Shown here: piece after piece, positions 37,456 through 44,906 of the stretch
Layout of the letters: each line of letters begins with the position of its first letter
Numbering within the stretch: position 1 is the stretch's first letter
Assembly: GCF_002298975.1 (NCBI RefSeq)
Contig: NZ_DBMV01000031.1
Location: forward strand, 83,392 to 147,391
Direction of reading: 5' to 3'
DNA: 64,000 nt
DNA from: Ralstonia sp. UBA689
GTDB lineage: Bacteria; Pseudomonadota; Gammaproteobacteria; Burkholderiales; Burkholderiaceae
Made by a program: the position numbers and the translations under genes
The notes under the pieces: generated by a model
The model's database searches: none
The model's input: only the letters and a program-made list of their open reading frames with translations
Told to the model about the DNA's origin: nothing

Positions 37456-38016
37456 TTAAACCGTCATGATTTCCTTGTCTTTCTCGGCGACCAGCTTGTC
37501 GATCTCGGCGACGAACTTGTCGGTCAACTTCTGGACCTCGTCACCGCCGCGACGCTCGTCGTCTTCCGAGATGGCCTTGTCCTTGACCATTTTTTTGAGC
37601 TGTTCGTTCGCATCGCGGCGCAGGTTGCGCACAGCGACCTTGGCATCTTCGCCTTCGCCCTTGACGACCTTGGTCAACTCCTTGCGGCGTTCTTCGGTCA
37701 GCGGAGGCGTCGGAACGCGGATGATGTCACCCATGGTGGCGGGGTTCAGACCCAGATCCGCTTCTCGGATGGCCTTCTCCACGACTTGCACCATCTTCTT
37801 TTCCCACGGTTGCACGCCGATCGTGCGTGCGTCCACCAAGGTCACATTGGCGACTTGGCTGATCGGCACCATCGAGCCGTAGTAGTCGACCTGCACGTGA
37901 TCGAGCAGGCCGGTGTGGGCGCGCCCAGTGCGGATCTTGGCCAAATCCGTCTTGAGAGCCTCGATCGACTTCTGCATTTTCTGCTCGGTATTCTTCTTGA
38001 CATCGGCGACGCTCAT
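37456..38016 (-). CDS. frr: Ribosome recycling factor
   Basis: Splits post-termination ribosomes together with EF-G. It has 186 residues, as in the family, with a three-helix bundle and hinge domain: MSVADVKKNTEQKMQKSIEAL, LAKIRTGRAHTGLLDHV, and a C-terminal helix from RRDANEQLKKM. The start ATG at 38016 has GGAGGAAG upstream, a strong ribosome site; the frame extension beyond it has none. A 163-nt gap separates it from pyrH. Confidence 0.97.
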   Translation of the reverse strand: MSVADVKKNTEQKMQKSIEALKTDLAKIRTGRAHTGLLDHVQVDYYGSMVPISQVANVTLVDARTIGVQPWEKKMVQVVEKAIREADLGLNPATMGDIIRVPTPPLTEERRKELTKVVKGEGEDAKVAVRNLRRDANEQLKKMVKDKAISEDDERRGGDEVQKLTDKFVAEIDKLVAEKDKEIMTV

Positions 38017-38179
38017 ACTTCCTCCGAACGATAACGGCGGCCTTGCCGGATGTGCGCCCAAGACATTGCACCAAGCACCGGCAGGACCAAAAAGACAATA
38101 GGCGATTTTACATGGAAGCCGCTCACCAACGCCATTTGCGTCGGCTCAGCGGTCTGCAAAGACAGTGTGCGCGCCGTCC

Positions 38180-38890
38180 TCAGACGTGCACCAGCGTGCC
38201 CTCGTCTTCCCCCAGGATCACGCGCTTGAGTGCGCCCGGCTTCTGGATCGAGAACACCTTGATCGGCAGCTTCTGGTCGCGGCACAGCGCGAAGGCGGTC
38301 GCATCCATCACCTGCAGGTTGCGCGAGATGGCCTCGTCGAAGGTGATGGTGGTATAGCGGGTGGCGCTCGGGTCCTTCTTCGGATCGGCGGTATAGACAC
38401 CGTCGACTTTGGTGGCCTTGAGCACGATCTCAGCGCCAATTTCCGAGCCGCGCAACGCGGCGGCCGTGTCAGTGGTGAAAAACGGGTTGCCGGTGCCGGC
38501 CGCGAAGATGACGATCTTGCCCTCTTCCAGTTGGCGAATCGCGCGCGGGCGGATGTACGGCTCCACAACTTGGTCCAGACGCAGCGCCGACTGTACGCGG
38601 CCTTCGAGGTTGGCGTGGCGCATGGCATCTTGCAGGGCCAATGCGTTCATCATCGTGGCCAGCATGCCCATGTAGTCTGCGGTGGCGCGGTCCATGCCGG
38701 CCGCACCGCCCGCGACGCCGCGGAAGATGTTGCCACCGCCGATCACCACTGCAACCTGCACGCCCAGCCTCACGATTTCGGCAATGTCATTGACCATCCC
38801 TTCGATGGTGCTGCGATTGATGCCGAAGGCATCGTCGCCCATCAGGGCTTCGCCGGAAAGTTTGAGTAGAACGCGCTTATAGGCAGGCAT
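38180..38890 (-). CDS. pyrH: UMP kinase
   Basis: Phosphorylates UMP to UDP; hexameric amino-acid-kinase-fold enzyme of 236 residues. Motifs are KRVLLKLSGEALMGDDAFGI (ATP/phosphate binding), VVIGGGNIFRG, and the UMP and nucleotide pocket GTGNPFFTTDTAAALRG. The start ATG at 38890 (MPAYKRV) has GAGGA upstream. It sits between tsf and frr, as across proteobacteria. Confidence 0.97.
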   Translation of the reverse strand: MPAYKRVLLKLSGEALMGDDAFGINRSTIEGMVNDIAEIVRLGVQVAVVIGGGNIFRGVAGGAAGMDRATADYMGMLATMMNALALQDAMRHANLEGRVQSALRLDQVVEPYIRPRAIRQLEEGKIVIFAAGTGNPFFTTDTAAALRGSEIGAEIVLKATKVDGVYTADPKKDPSATRYTTITFDEAISRNLQVMDATAFALCRDQKLPIKVFSIQKPGALKRVILGEDEGTLVHV

Positions 38891-38953
38891 GGATATCCTC
38901 GTGACGATTCCTGGTACGGGCAACAGGAAAGGGGGAAATGACGGCTGCGACAG

Positions 38954-38971
38954 GCGAAGCGGCGGCTTCGC
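38954..38971 (-). repeat. Hairpin in the pyrH leader
   Basis: A 7-bp perfect inverted repeat GCGAAGC-GGCG-GCTTCGC about 65 nt before the pyrH start. It has no T tract, so it is more likely a leader structure than a terminator. Confidence 0.4.
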
Positions 38972-39049
38972 TCATCCCGCAACCTTCTTGCGCGGAAGCC
39001 GTCCGGGCGTGACAGCCGGCCGACGCCCGCGCAAGCAGGCTGCACCTGC

Positions 39050-39077
39050 AAACAGGGCACCTTGCGGTGCCCTGTTT
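39050..39077 (-). terminator. Terminator-like hairpin after tsf
   Basis: Perfect 12-bp stem (AAACAGGGCACC at 39050-39061, complement at 39066-39077) with a 4-nt loop, 98 nt past the tsf stop on the minus strand. The stem ends in TTT, but the following U tract is short, so partial read-through into pyrH is likely. Confidence 0.7.
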
Positions 39078-39174
39078 GTTCAGCATTATACGATCGCGCC
39101 GATGGCGAAAAGTTGCTCTGCCGGCGTGCGCCGGAGAGCCGATTGCCGCGCCATCGGAAACAATCGATGCAGCA

Positions 39175-40053
39175 TTACGCCTGTTGCTTGGCGGCAGCCA
39201 CCTGGGCTGCCACTTCAGCAGCGAAGTCGTCCTGCTTCTTCTCGATGCCCTCGCCCACGACGTACAGCGTGAAGCCCTTCACGGTCGTGTTGGCAGCCTT
39301 GAGCATCTGCTCGACGGTCTGCTTGTCGTTCTTCACGAACGACTGGTTCAGCAGCGAGACTTCCTTCAGGTACTTCTGCACGCTGCCTTCCACCATCTTG
39401 GCAACGATTTCGGCCGGCTTGCCCGATTCGGCAGCCTTCTGCTCGGCAATGCTGCGCTCCTTCGCGATCAGCTCGGCCGGCACTTCATCAGCCGACAGCG
39501 ACACCGGCTTCATGGCCGCAGCGTGCATCGCCACGTCCTTGGCGGCCACTTCGTCACCCTCGAATGCCACCATCACGCCGATGCGGGTGCCGTGCAGGTA
39601 CGAAGCCAGCTTGGTACCCTCGAAACGCTTGAAGCGGCGAATCGTCATGTTCTCGCCGATCTTGCCGATCAGTCGGGTGCGCACGGCTTCCACCGTTTCG
39701 TCGCCGATCGACAGGGCCGACAGGGCTGCCACGTCAGCCGGGTTTTGCGTAGCGACCAGCTTGGCGATGTCGTTGGCGAAGGCGAGGAAATCATCGTTCT
39801 TCGACACGAAATCGGTTTCGCAATTCACTTCGACCAGGGCGCCGGTGGCGCCGTCGATGAAGGAAGCGATCACGCCTTCAGCGGTAATGCGGGCAGCGGC
39901 CTTGCCAGCCTTGTTGCCCAGTTTCACGCGCAGGATCTCTTCGGCCTTTTCCAGGTTGCCTTCGGCTTCGGTCAGAGCCTTCTTGCATTCCATCATCGGC
40001 GCGTCGGTCTTCGCGCGCAGTTCTGCCACCATGCTTGCGGTAATTGCCGCCAT
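39175..40053 (-). CDS. tsf: Elongation factor Ts
   Basis: Guanine-nucleotide exchange factor for EF-Tu; 292 residues. The N-terminal UBA-like domain has VAELRAKTDAPMMECKKALT; the core contains GKAAARITAEGV and the exchange motif TDFVSKNDDFLAFANDIA. The start at 40053 (MAAITASMV) has AGGAG 7 nt upstream. The ATG at 40059 would be only 1 nt from that site, so it is rejected. It lies downstream of rpsB, with an intervening terminator-like hairpin. Confidence 0.97.
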   Translation of the reverse strand: MAAITASMVAELRAKTDAPMMECKKALTEAEGNLEKAEEILRVKLGNKAGKAAARITAEGVIASFIDGATGALVEVNCETDFVSKNDDFLAFANDIAKLVATQNPADVAALSALSIGDETVEAVRTRLIGKIGENMTIRRFKRFEGTKLASYLHGTRIGVMVAFEGDEVAAKDVAMHAAAMKPVSLSADEVPAELIAKERSIAEQKAAESGKPAEIVAKMVEGSVQKYLKEVSLLNQSFVKNDKQTVEQMLKAANTTVKGFTLYVVGEGIEKKQDDFAAEVAAQVAAAKQQA

Positions 40054-40187
40054 TCTCATGCTCCTTGTTTCAGATCGTCGTCCGGTCGCGCGCGGATCCG
40101 TCTTCGCTTCGCGCCGGCCTGTCGTCCGGTTTTCATCCGGCCGCCCCACGAAATACGACGCGCGCGGGACATCCGCATGACAAATTT

Positions 40188-40218
40188 CAAAAAAAAGGGG
40201 CGTTTGTTACGCGCCCCT
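40188..40218 (-). terminator. Terminator or attenuator between rpsB and tsf
   Basis: Minus strand: 7-bp stem AGGGGCG/CGCCCCT with a 9-nt loop followed by an eight-residue T run. It lies 100 nt after rpsB and 135 nt before tsf, so it may set the S2 to EF-Ts ratio. Confidence 0.85.
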
Positions 40219-40317
40219 GTCTGGCCTTTCGCTTCGGTGCAGTGCAGCAGCGATGCACCGATACGGCCTGACGCGTGTCCCGCGCGGCAATGCGGCGGGC
40301 ACGCGTCTTCTTGTGTT

Positions 40318-41061
40318 TTAGCCTTCTTGGACTTCGACGAAGTCGTCGCCGCCGCGAGCTGCCTCGACCACTTCCTGGACCGCGTTGGCGCGGCCTTCCA
40401 GGATCGCGTCAGCCACGCCGCGCACATACAGTGCGACAGCCTTGCTCGAATCGTCATTGCCCGGAATGACGTAATCGATGCCTTCCGGCGAGTGGTTCGT
40501 ATCAACCACGCCGATCACCGGAATGCCCAGCTTGGCAGCTTCGGTCACGGCGATCTTGTGGTAACCGACGTCCACCACGAAGATGGCATCCGGAATGCCG
40601 CCCATGTCCTTGATGCCGCCGATGGACTTCTGCAGCTTGTCCATCTCGCGCTCGAACATCAGCGCTTCCTTCTTGCTCATGGTCTCCAGCGCGCCGGCTT
40701 CCTTGGCGGTTTCCATGTCCTTCAGGCGCTTGATCGAGGTCTTGACCGTCTTGAAGTTGGTCAGCATGCCGCCCAGCCAGCGGCTGTCGACGTACGGCAT
40801 ACCGGCGCGAGCGGCTTCCTCAGCCAGGATCTCACGCGATTGGCGCTTCGTGCCGACGAACAGGATGGTGCCCCGGTTGGCTGCCAGTTGGCGCACATAC
40901 TTCAGTGCGTCCAGGTACATCGGCAGCGTCTTTTCCAGGTTGATGATGTGAATCTTGTTGCGATGGCCGAAGATGAAGGGGGCCATCTTGGGGTTCCAGA
41001 AGCGGGTCTGGTGGCCAAAGTGGACACCGGCTTCCAGCATTTCGCGCATGGTCACGGACAT
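40318..41061 (-). CDS. rpsB: 30S ribosomal protein S2
   Basis: Small-subunit ribosomal protein of 247 residues. Signatures are MREMLEAGVHFGHQTRFWNP at the N-terminus, LFVGTKRQSREILAEEAARA and PVIGVVDTNHSPEGIDYVIP. The start ATG at 41061 (MSVTMREML) is the family start; the frame continues 51 nt upstream into the leader. It is the first gene of the long minus-strand gene string and has a strong promoter about 135 nt upstream. Confidence 0.98.
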   Translation of the reverse strand: MSVTMREMLEAGVHFGHQTRFWNPKMAPFIFGHRNKIHIINLEKTLPMYLDALKYVRQLAANRGTILFVGTKRQSREILAEEAARAGMPYVDSRWLGGMLTNFKTVKTSIKRLKDMETAKEAGALETMSKKEALMFEREMDKLQKSIGGIKDMGGIPDAIFVVDVGYHKIAVTEAAKLGIPVIGVVDTNHSPEGIDYVIPGNDDSSKAVALYVRGVADAILEGRANAVQEVVEAARGGDDFVEVQEG

Positions 41062-41365
41062 GAAATTCTCCAGTCGGGTTAGGTCTGAAGCCGCCTCAGA
41101 CATCCCTCGCATGCGATACGAGGAACACCCGCGGTGAAGCGGCTCGCGATTTCAAGCGCCGCCAGCCACACGGCCGGCAACTGCTTAGCCAGCGATTATA
41201 GCGGCAAAAACCCAATCGACTCAAGACCTTCCAAGCGCCGGGCGCGTCCGGCCCGATGCCAGCGCCGGACGCCCGACATCCCCGTCCGGGTCGCTTTGGT
41301 GCGATAATTCATTCTTTAGCAACGACGCGGCGCTTCGTGCGCTTGCGTGCAGAAAGAGTCACAGC
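41062..41365. other. Divergent intergenic region rpsB/map
   Basis: 304 bases without a gene. It holds the rpsB promoter and leader on the minus strand. Toward map it holds a GATAAT (41303-41308) that could be a -10 but lacks a convincing -35. No RNA gene or repeat was recognised. Confidence 0.6.
41195..41224 (-). promoter_or_regulatory. rpsB promoter
   Basis: Minus strand: TTGAGT (41224-41219), an 18-nt spacer, and a perfect TATAAT (41200-41195). It gives a leader of roughly 125 nt, long enough for autogenous control by S2, although no known S2-binding structure was recognised. Confidence 0.75.
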
Positions 41366-42190
41366 ATGGCCGTCACCCTCCACACCGCCGAAGACATTGC
41401 GCACATGCGCGTGGCCTGCCGGCTTGCGTCTGAAGTCCTGGATTACATCACACCGTTCGTGAAGCCGGGCATGACCACGGGCAAACTGAACGAGCTGTGC
41501 CACGCCTATATGCGTGACGTGCAAGGCACCGTGCCCGCGCCGCTCAACTATGCGCCGCCGGGTTACCCGCCCTTCCCCGCATCGGTCTGCACGTCGGTCA
41601 ACGACGTGATTTGCCACGGCATTCCCGGCGACAAGGCGCTCAAGAACGGCGACATCGTCAACCTGGACATCACCGTCATCACCAAGGAAGGCTATTACGG
41701 CGATACCAGCCGCACCTTCATCGTCGGCGAGGGCTCGATTCTGGCCAAACGCCTGACGCAGGTGACGTTTGAGTGCATGTGGAAGGGCATCGCCGCGGTG
41801 CGTCCCGGCGCGCGCCTGGGCGACATTGGCCACGTGATCCAGCAGCACGCCGAGGCCTCCGGCTACAGCGTGGTGCGCGAATACTGCGGTCACGGCATCG
41901 GCAAGAAATTCCACGAGGACCCGCAGATCCTGCATTACGGCCGCCCGGGCACCGGCATGGAGCTCAAGGCCGGCATGATCTTCACGATCGAACCGATGAT
42001 CAACGCGGGCAAGCGCGATATCCGCACCATGCCCGACCAGTGGACCGTCAAGACGCGCGATCGCAGCCTGTCGGCCCAGTGGGAGCACACCCTCCTGGTG
42101 ACGGAAACTGGCTACGAAGTCCTGACGGTGTCGGCGCTGACACCGCCGGCGCCTGAATTCGTGCGCGAAGGCGCGCCGGCCACGGCCTGA
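41366..42190 (+). CDS. map: Methionine aminopeptidase, type I
   Basis: Removes the initiator methionine after deformylation (Def is also in this window). It has 274 residues. Metal and catalytic residues are visible in NDVICHGIPGDK (His), VNLDITVITKEGYYGDTSRT (two Asp), EYCGHGIGKKFHEDP (His), TIEPMI (Glu) and QWEHTLLVT (Glu). It is divergent from rpsB, a conserved arrangement in betaproteobacteria, and is followed by a perfect terminator. Confidence 0.97.
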   Translation: MAVTLHTAEDIAHMRVACRLASEVLDYITPFVKPGMTTGKLNELCHAYMRDVQGTVPAPLNYAPPGYPPFPASVCTSVNDVICHGIPGDKALKNGDIVNLDITVITKEGYYGDTSRTFIVGEGSILAKRLTQVTFECMWKGIAAVRPGARLGDIGHVIQQHAEASGYSVVREYCGHGIGKKFHEDPQILHYGRPGTGMELKAGMIFTIEPMINAGKRDIRTMPDQWTVKTRDRSLSAQWEHTLLVTETGYEVLTVSALTPPAPEFVREGAPATA

Positions 42191-42251
42191 TCCTGGCGGG
42201 CGACGTGTCGCCCAAGGGCGCCGCAGCGGCAGCGTCCGGCCCAACGCTTGC

Positions 42252-42280
42252 AGCGACCGGACCGTTCCGGTCGCTGTTTC
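42252..42280 (+). terminator. Rho-independent terminator of map
   Basis: Perfect 10-bp stem AGCGACCGGA/TCCGGTCGCT with loop CCGT, followed by GTTTCATT, 61 nt after map and just before the glnD start. Confidence 0.75.
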
Positions 42281-42295
42281 ATTCACGCTCCATTC

Positions 42296-44881
42296 ATGCA
42301 CACCGCTGCCGCCGCCAACCCCGAAGTTTCTGCACGTGACACCCTGAAGGCCGAGCGCGCGCACCTGTTCGCGCAGTTCGACCAGCATGCCAACGTGCAA
42401 CAACTGGTCACCCGGCTGGCCCGCGCGGTGGATCGCGCGCTGGCGCAACTCTGGCAGGACGAGCAGATGCCCGCCGACTGCGCGTTGATCGCAGTCGGCG
42501 GTTACGGGCGCGGCGAGCTGTTCCCGCATTCCGACGTCGACATCCTGCTGCTGCTGCCGCACGCCGCCGATAAAACACTCGAAACCCGCCTGGAAGCCTT
42601 CATCGGCCGCTGCTGGGACATGGGCCTGGACATCGGCTCCTCGGTGCGCACGGTGGACGAGTGCATCAGCGAGGCGAAGCAGGACGTGACGGTGCGCACG
42701 TCGCTGCTGGAGGCGCGCCTGCTGACCGGCGACGAGGGCCTGTACCGCACCTTCGAGACGTACTACCAAGGTCATCTGGATGCGGCTGACTTCTTCCAGT
42801 CCAAGCTGCTGGAAATGCGCCAGCGGCATGCCAAATACCAGGACACGCCCTACTCGCTTGAACCCAACTGCAAGGAAAGCCCAGGCGGCCTGCGCGATCT
42901 GCAGGTGATTCTATGGATGACGCGCGCGGCAGGTTTCGGTTCGAGCTGGAATGAGCTGCTGGGCAATGGACTGCTCACGCGCCGCGAAGCGCAGGAGCTG
43001 AACAGTAACGAGCGCCTGCTCAAGACCATCCGCGCACGCCTGCATCTGCTGGCCGGGCGTCGTCAGGACGTGCTCGTCTTCGATCTGCAGACGCAACTGG
43101 CCGAAGCCTTCGGTTACCGCCCCACCACCGCCAAGCGCGCCAGCGAGCAGCTCATGCGCCGCTACTACTGGGCGGCCAAGGCGGTCACGCAGCTCAACAC
43201 CGTGGTGCTGCAGAACATCGAGGCGCGCCTGTTCCCGACCGAACTGGGCATCACGCGCAAGATCAATGAACGCTTTGTCGAGCGGCAAGGCATGCTGGAG
43301 ATTGCCGACCCCGACCTGTACCAGCGCGAGCCGACGGCCATCCTGGAGACCTTCCTGCTGTACGAGCAGACGCGCGGCGTCAAGGGCCTGGCGGCCAGCA
43401 CCTTGCGCGCGCTCTACAACGCCCGTACGCTGATGGACGCCAAATGGCGCGGCGACCCCGCCAACCGCGCACTGTTCCTGTCGATCCTGCAACAGCCGCA
43501 GGGCATCACGCACGCGTTGCGGCTGATGAACCAGACCAGCGTGCTGGGGCGCTACCTGATCAACTTCCGGCGTATCGTCGGGCAAATGCAGCATGACCTG
43601 TTCCACGTCTACACCGTGGATCAGCACATCCTGATGGTGGTGCGCAACATCCGACGCTTCGCCATCGTCGAGCACACGCACGAGTTCCCGTTCTGCAGCC
43701 AGTTGATGGCGAATTTCGACAAGCCGTGGGGGCTGACCGTCGCGGCGCTGTTCCACGACATCGCCAAGGGACGCGGCGGCGATCACTCCGTGCTCGGCAT
43801 GTCCGATGCGCGGCGCTTCTGCAAGGAGCACGGCATTGCCAAGGAAGACGCCGACCTGATCGTCTGGTTGGTTGAGCACCATCTGACCATGAGCCAGGTC
43901 GCGCAGAAGCAGGATCTGGGCGACCCCGAGGTCATCCGCCAGTTTGCCGACGTGGTCGGCAGCGAGCGACGCCTGACCGCGCTGTATCTGCTGACGGTAG
44001 CCGACATCCGTGGCACCAGCCCAAAGGTGTGGAATGCCTGGAAAGGCAAGCTGCTGGAAGACCTGTATCGAATGACGCTGCGCGTGCTGGGCGGCGCCAC
44101 CACCGACCCGCATGCCGTGCTCGAAGGCCGCAAGGAGGAGGCACGCGCCCTGCTGCGCCTGGCCGCCCTGGACGACACCGCGCACGAAGCACTGTGGAAA
44201 CAGCTCGACGTAGGCGTTTTCCTGCGTCACGACGCACGCGACATCGCCTGGTTCACGCGGCACTTCTACAACCGCGTCGACACCACCATCCCAATCGTGC
44301 GAGCGCGCATCTCGCCCGCCGGCGTTGGGCTGCAGGTGGCGGTGTACTCCCCCGACCGGCCAGACCTCTTCGCGCGCATCTGCGGCTACTTCGAGCGCAA
44401 GGGGTTGACGATTCTCGACGCCAAGATCCACACCACCAAGCACGGCTACGCGCTCGACACCTTCCAGGTGGCCGACCCCGGCACCGGGCTGGTGGAGCCC
44501 GGCCACTACCGCGACATCATCACGCTGGTCGAGCATGAACTGGCCGAGCAGATCGCGCTGGAGACCGCCCTGCCCGAGCCGCCGCGCGGGCGCATCTCAC
44601 GCCAGTCGCGCAGTTTTCCAATCAAGCCGCGCGTTGATCTGCGCCCTGATGAACGCGGCCAGTATTACCTGCTGTCCATCTCGGCCACCGATCGCACTGG
44701 CCTGTTGTATGCCATCGCCCGCGTGCTCGCGCATCATCGCGTATCGGTGCACACCGCGCGCATCAACACGCTCGGCGAACGCGTGGAAGACATTTTCCTG
44801 GTCGACGGCACGCGCCTGACCCAGGACACCAAACTGCAGCTCGCACTCGAAAGCGAGCTGCTCGATGCGCTCGCCATCTGA
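42296..44881 (+). CDS. glnD: Bifunctional [PII] uridylyltransferase/uridylyl-removing enzyme
   Basis: Main glutamine sensor of nitrogen control: uridylylates PII at low glutamine and removes UMP at high glutamine. It has 861 residues. The nucleotidyltransferase domain has GGYGRGELFPHSDVDILLL; a GlnD helical linker follows; the HD hydrolase domain has TVDQHILMVVRNIRRFA and LFHDIAKGRGGDHS; two C-terminal ACT domains begin near VYSPDRPDLFARIC and SISATDRTGLLYAIAR. The start ATG at 42296 (MHTAAAANPEV) lies 16 nt past the map terminator; an upstream in-frame start within the hairpin is rejected. Confidence 0.96.
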   Translation: MHTAAAANPEVSARDTLKAERAHLFAQFDQHANVQQLVTRLARAVDRALAQLWQDEQMPADCALIAVGGYGRGELFPHSDVDILLLLPHAADKTLETRLEAFIGRCWDMGLDIGSSVRTVDECISEAKQDVTVRTSLLEARLLTGDEGLYRTFETYYQGHLDAADFFQSKLLEMRQRHAKYQDTPYSLEPNCKESPGGLRDLQVILWMTRAAGFGSSWNELLGNGLLTRREAQELNSNERLLKTIRARLHLLAGRRQDVLVFDLQTQLAEAFGYRPTTAKRASEQLMRRYYWAAKAVTQLNTVVLQNIEARLFPTELGITRKINERFVERQGMLEIADPDLYQREPTAILETFLLYEQTRGVKGLAASTLRALYNARTLMDAKWRGDPANRALFLSILQQPQGITHALRLMNQTSVLGRYLINFRRIVGQMQHDLFHVYTVDQHILMVVRNIRRFAIVEHTHEFPFCSQLMANFDKPWGLTVAALFHDIAKGRGGDHSVLGMSDARRFCKEHGIAKEDADLIVWLVEHHLTMSQVAQKQDLGDPEVIRQFADVVGSERRLTALYLLTVADIRGTSPKVWNAWKGKLLEDLYRMTLRVLGGATTDPHAVLEGRKEEARALLRLAALDDTAHEALWKQLDVGVFLRHDARDIAWFTRHFYNRVDTTIPIVRARISPAGVGLQVAVYSPDRPDLFARICGYFERKGLTILDAKIHTTKHGYALDTFQVADPGTGLVEPGHYRDIITLVEHELAEQIALETALPEPPRGRISRQSRSFPIKPRVDLRPDERGQYYLLSISATDRTGLLYAIARVLAHHRVSVHTARINTLGERVEDIFLVDGTRLTQDTKLQLALESELLDALAI

Positions 44882-44906
44882 GCGCCAGCCTTACCGGTTT
44901 TGATTC

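Noticed and set aside
38017..38179. Separate frr promoter with TAAAAT
   Set aside because: A TAAAAT is present on the minus strand but no acceptable -35 at 16-18 nt; not strong enough to list.
42911..44536. 541-residue minus-strand frame within glnD
   Set aside because: Shadow of glnD; no recognisable features.
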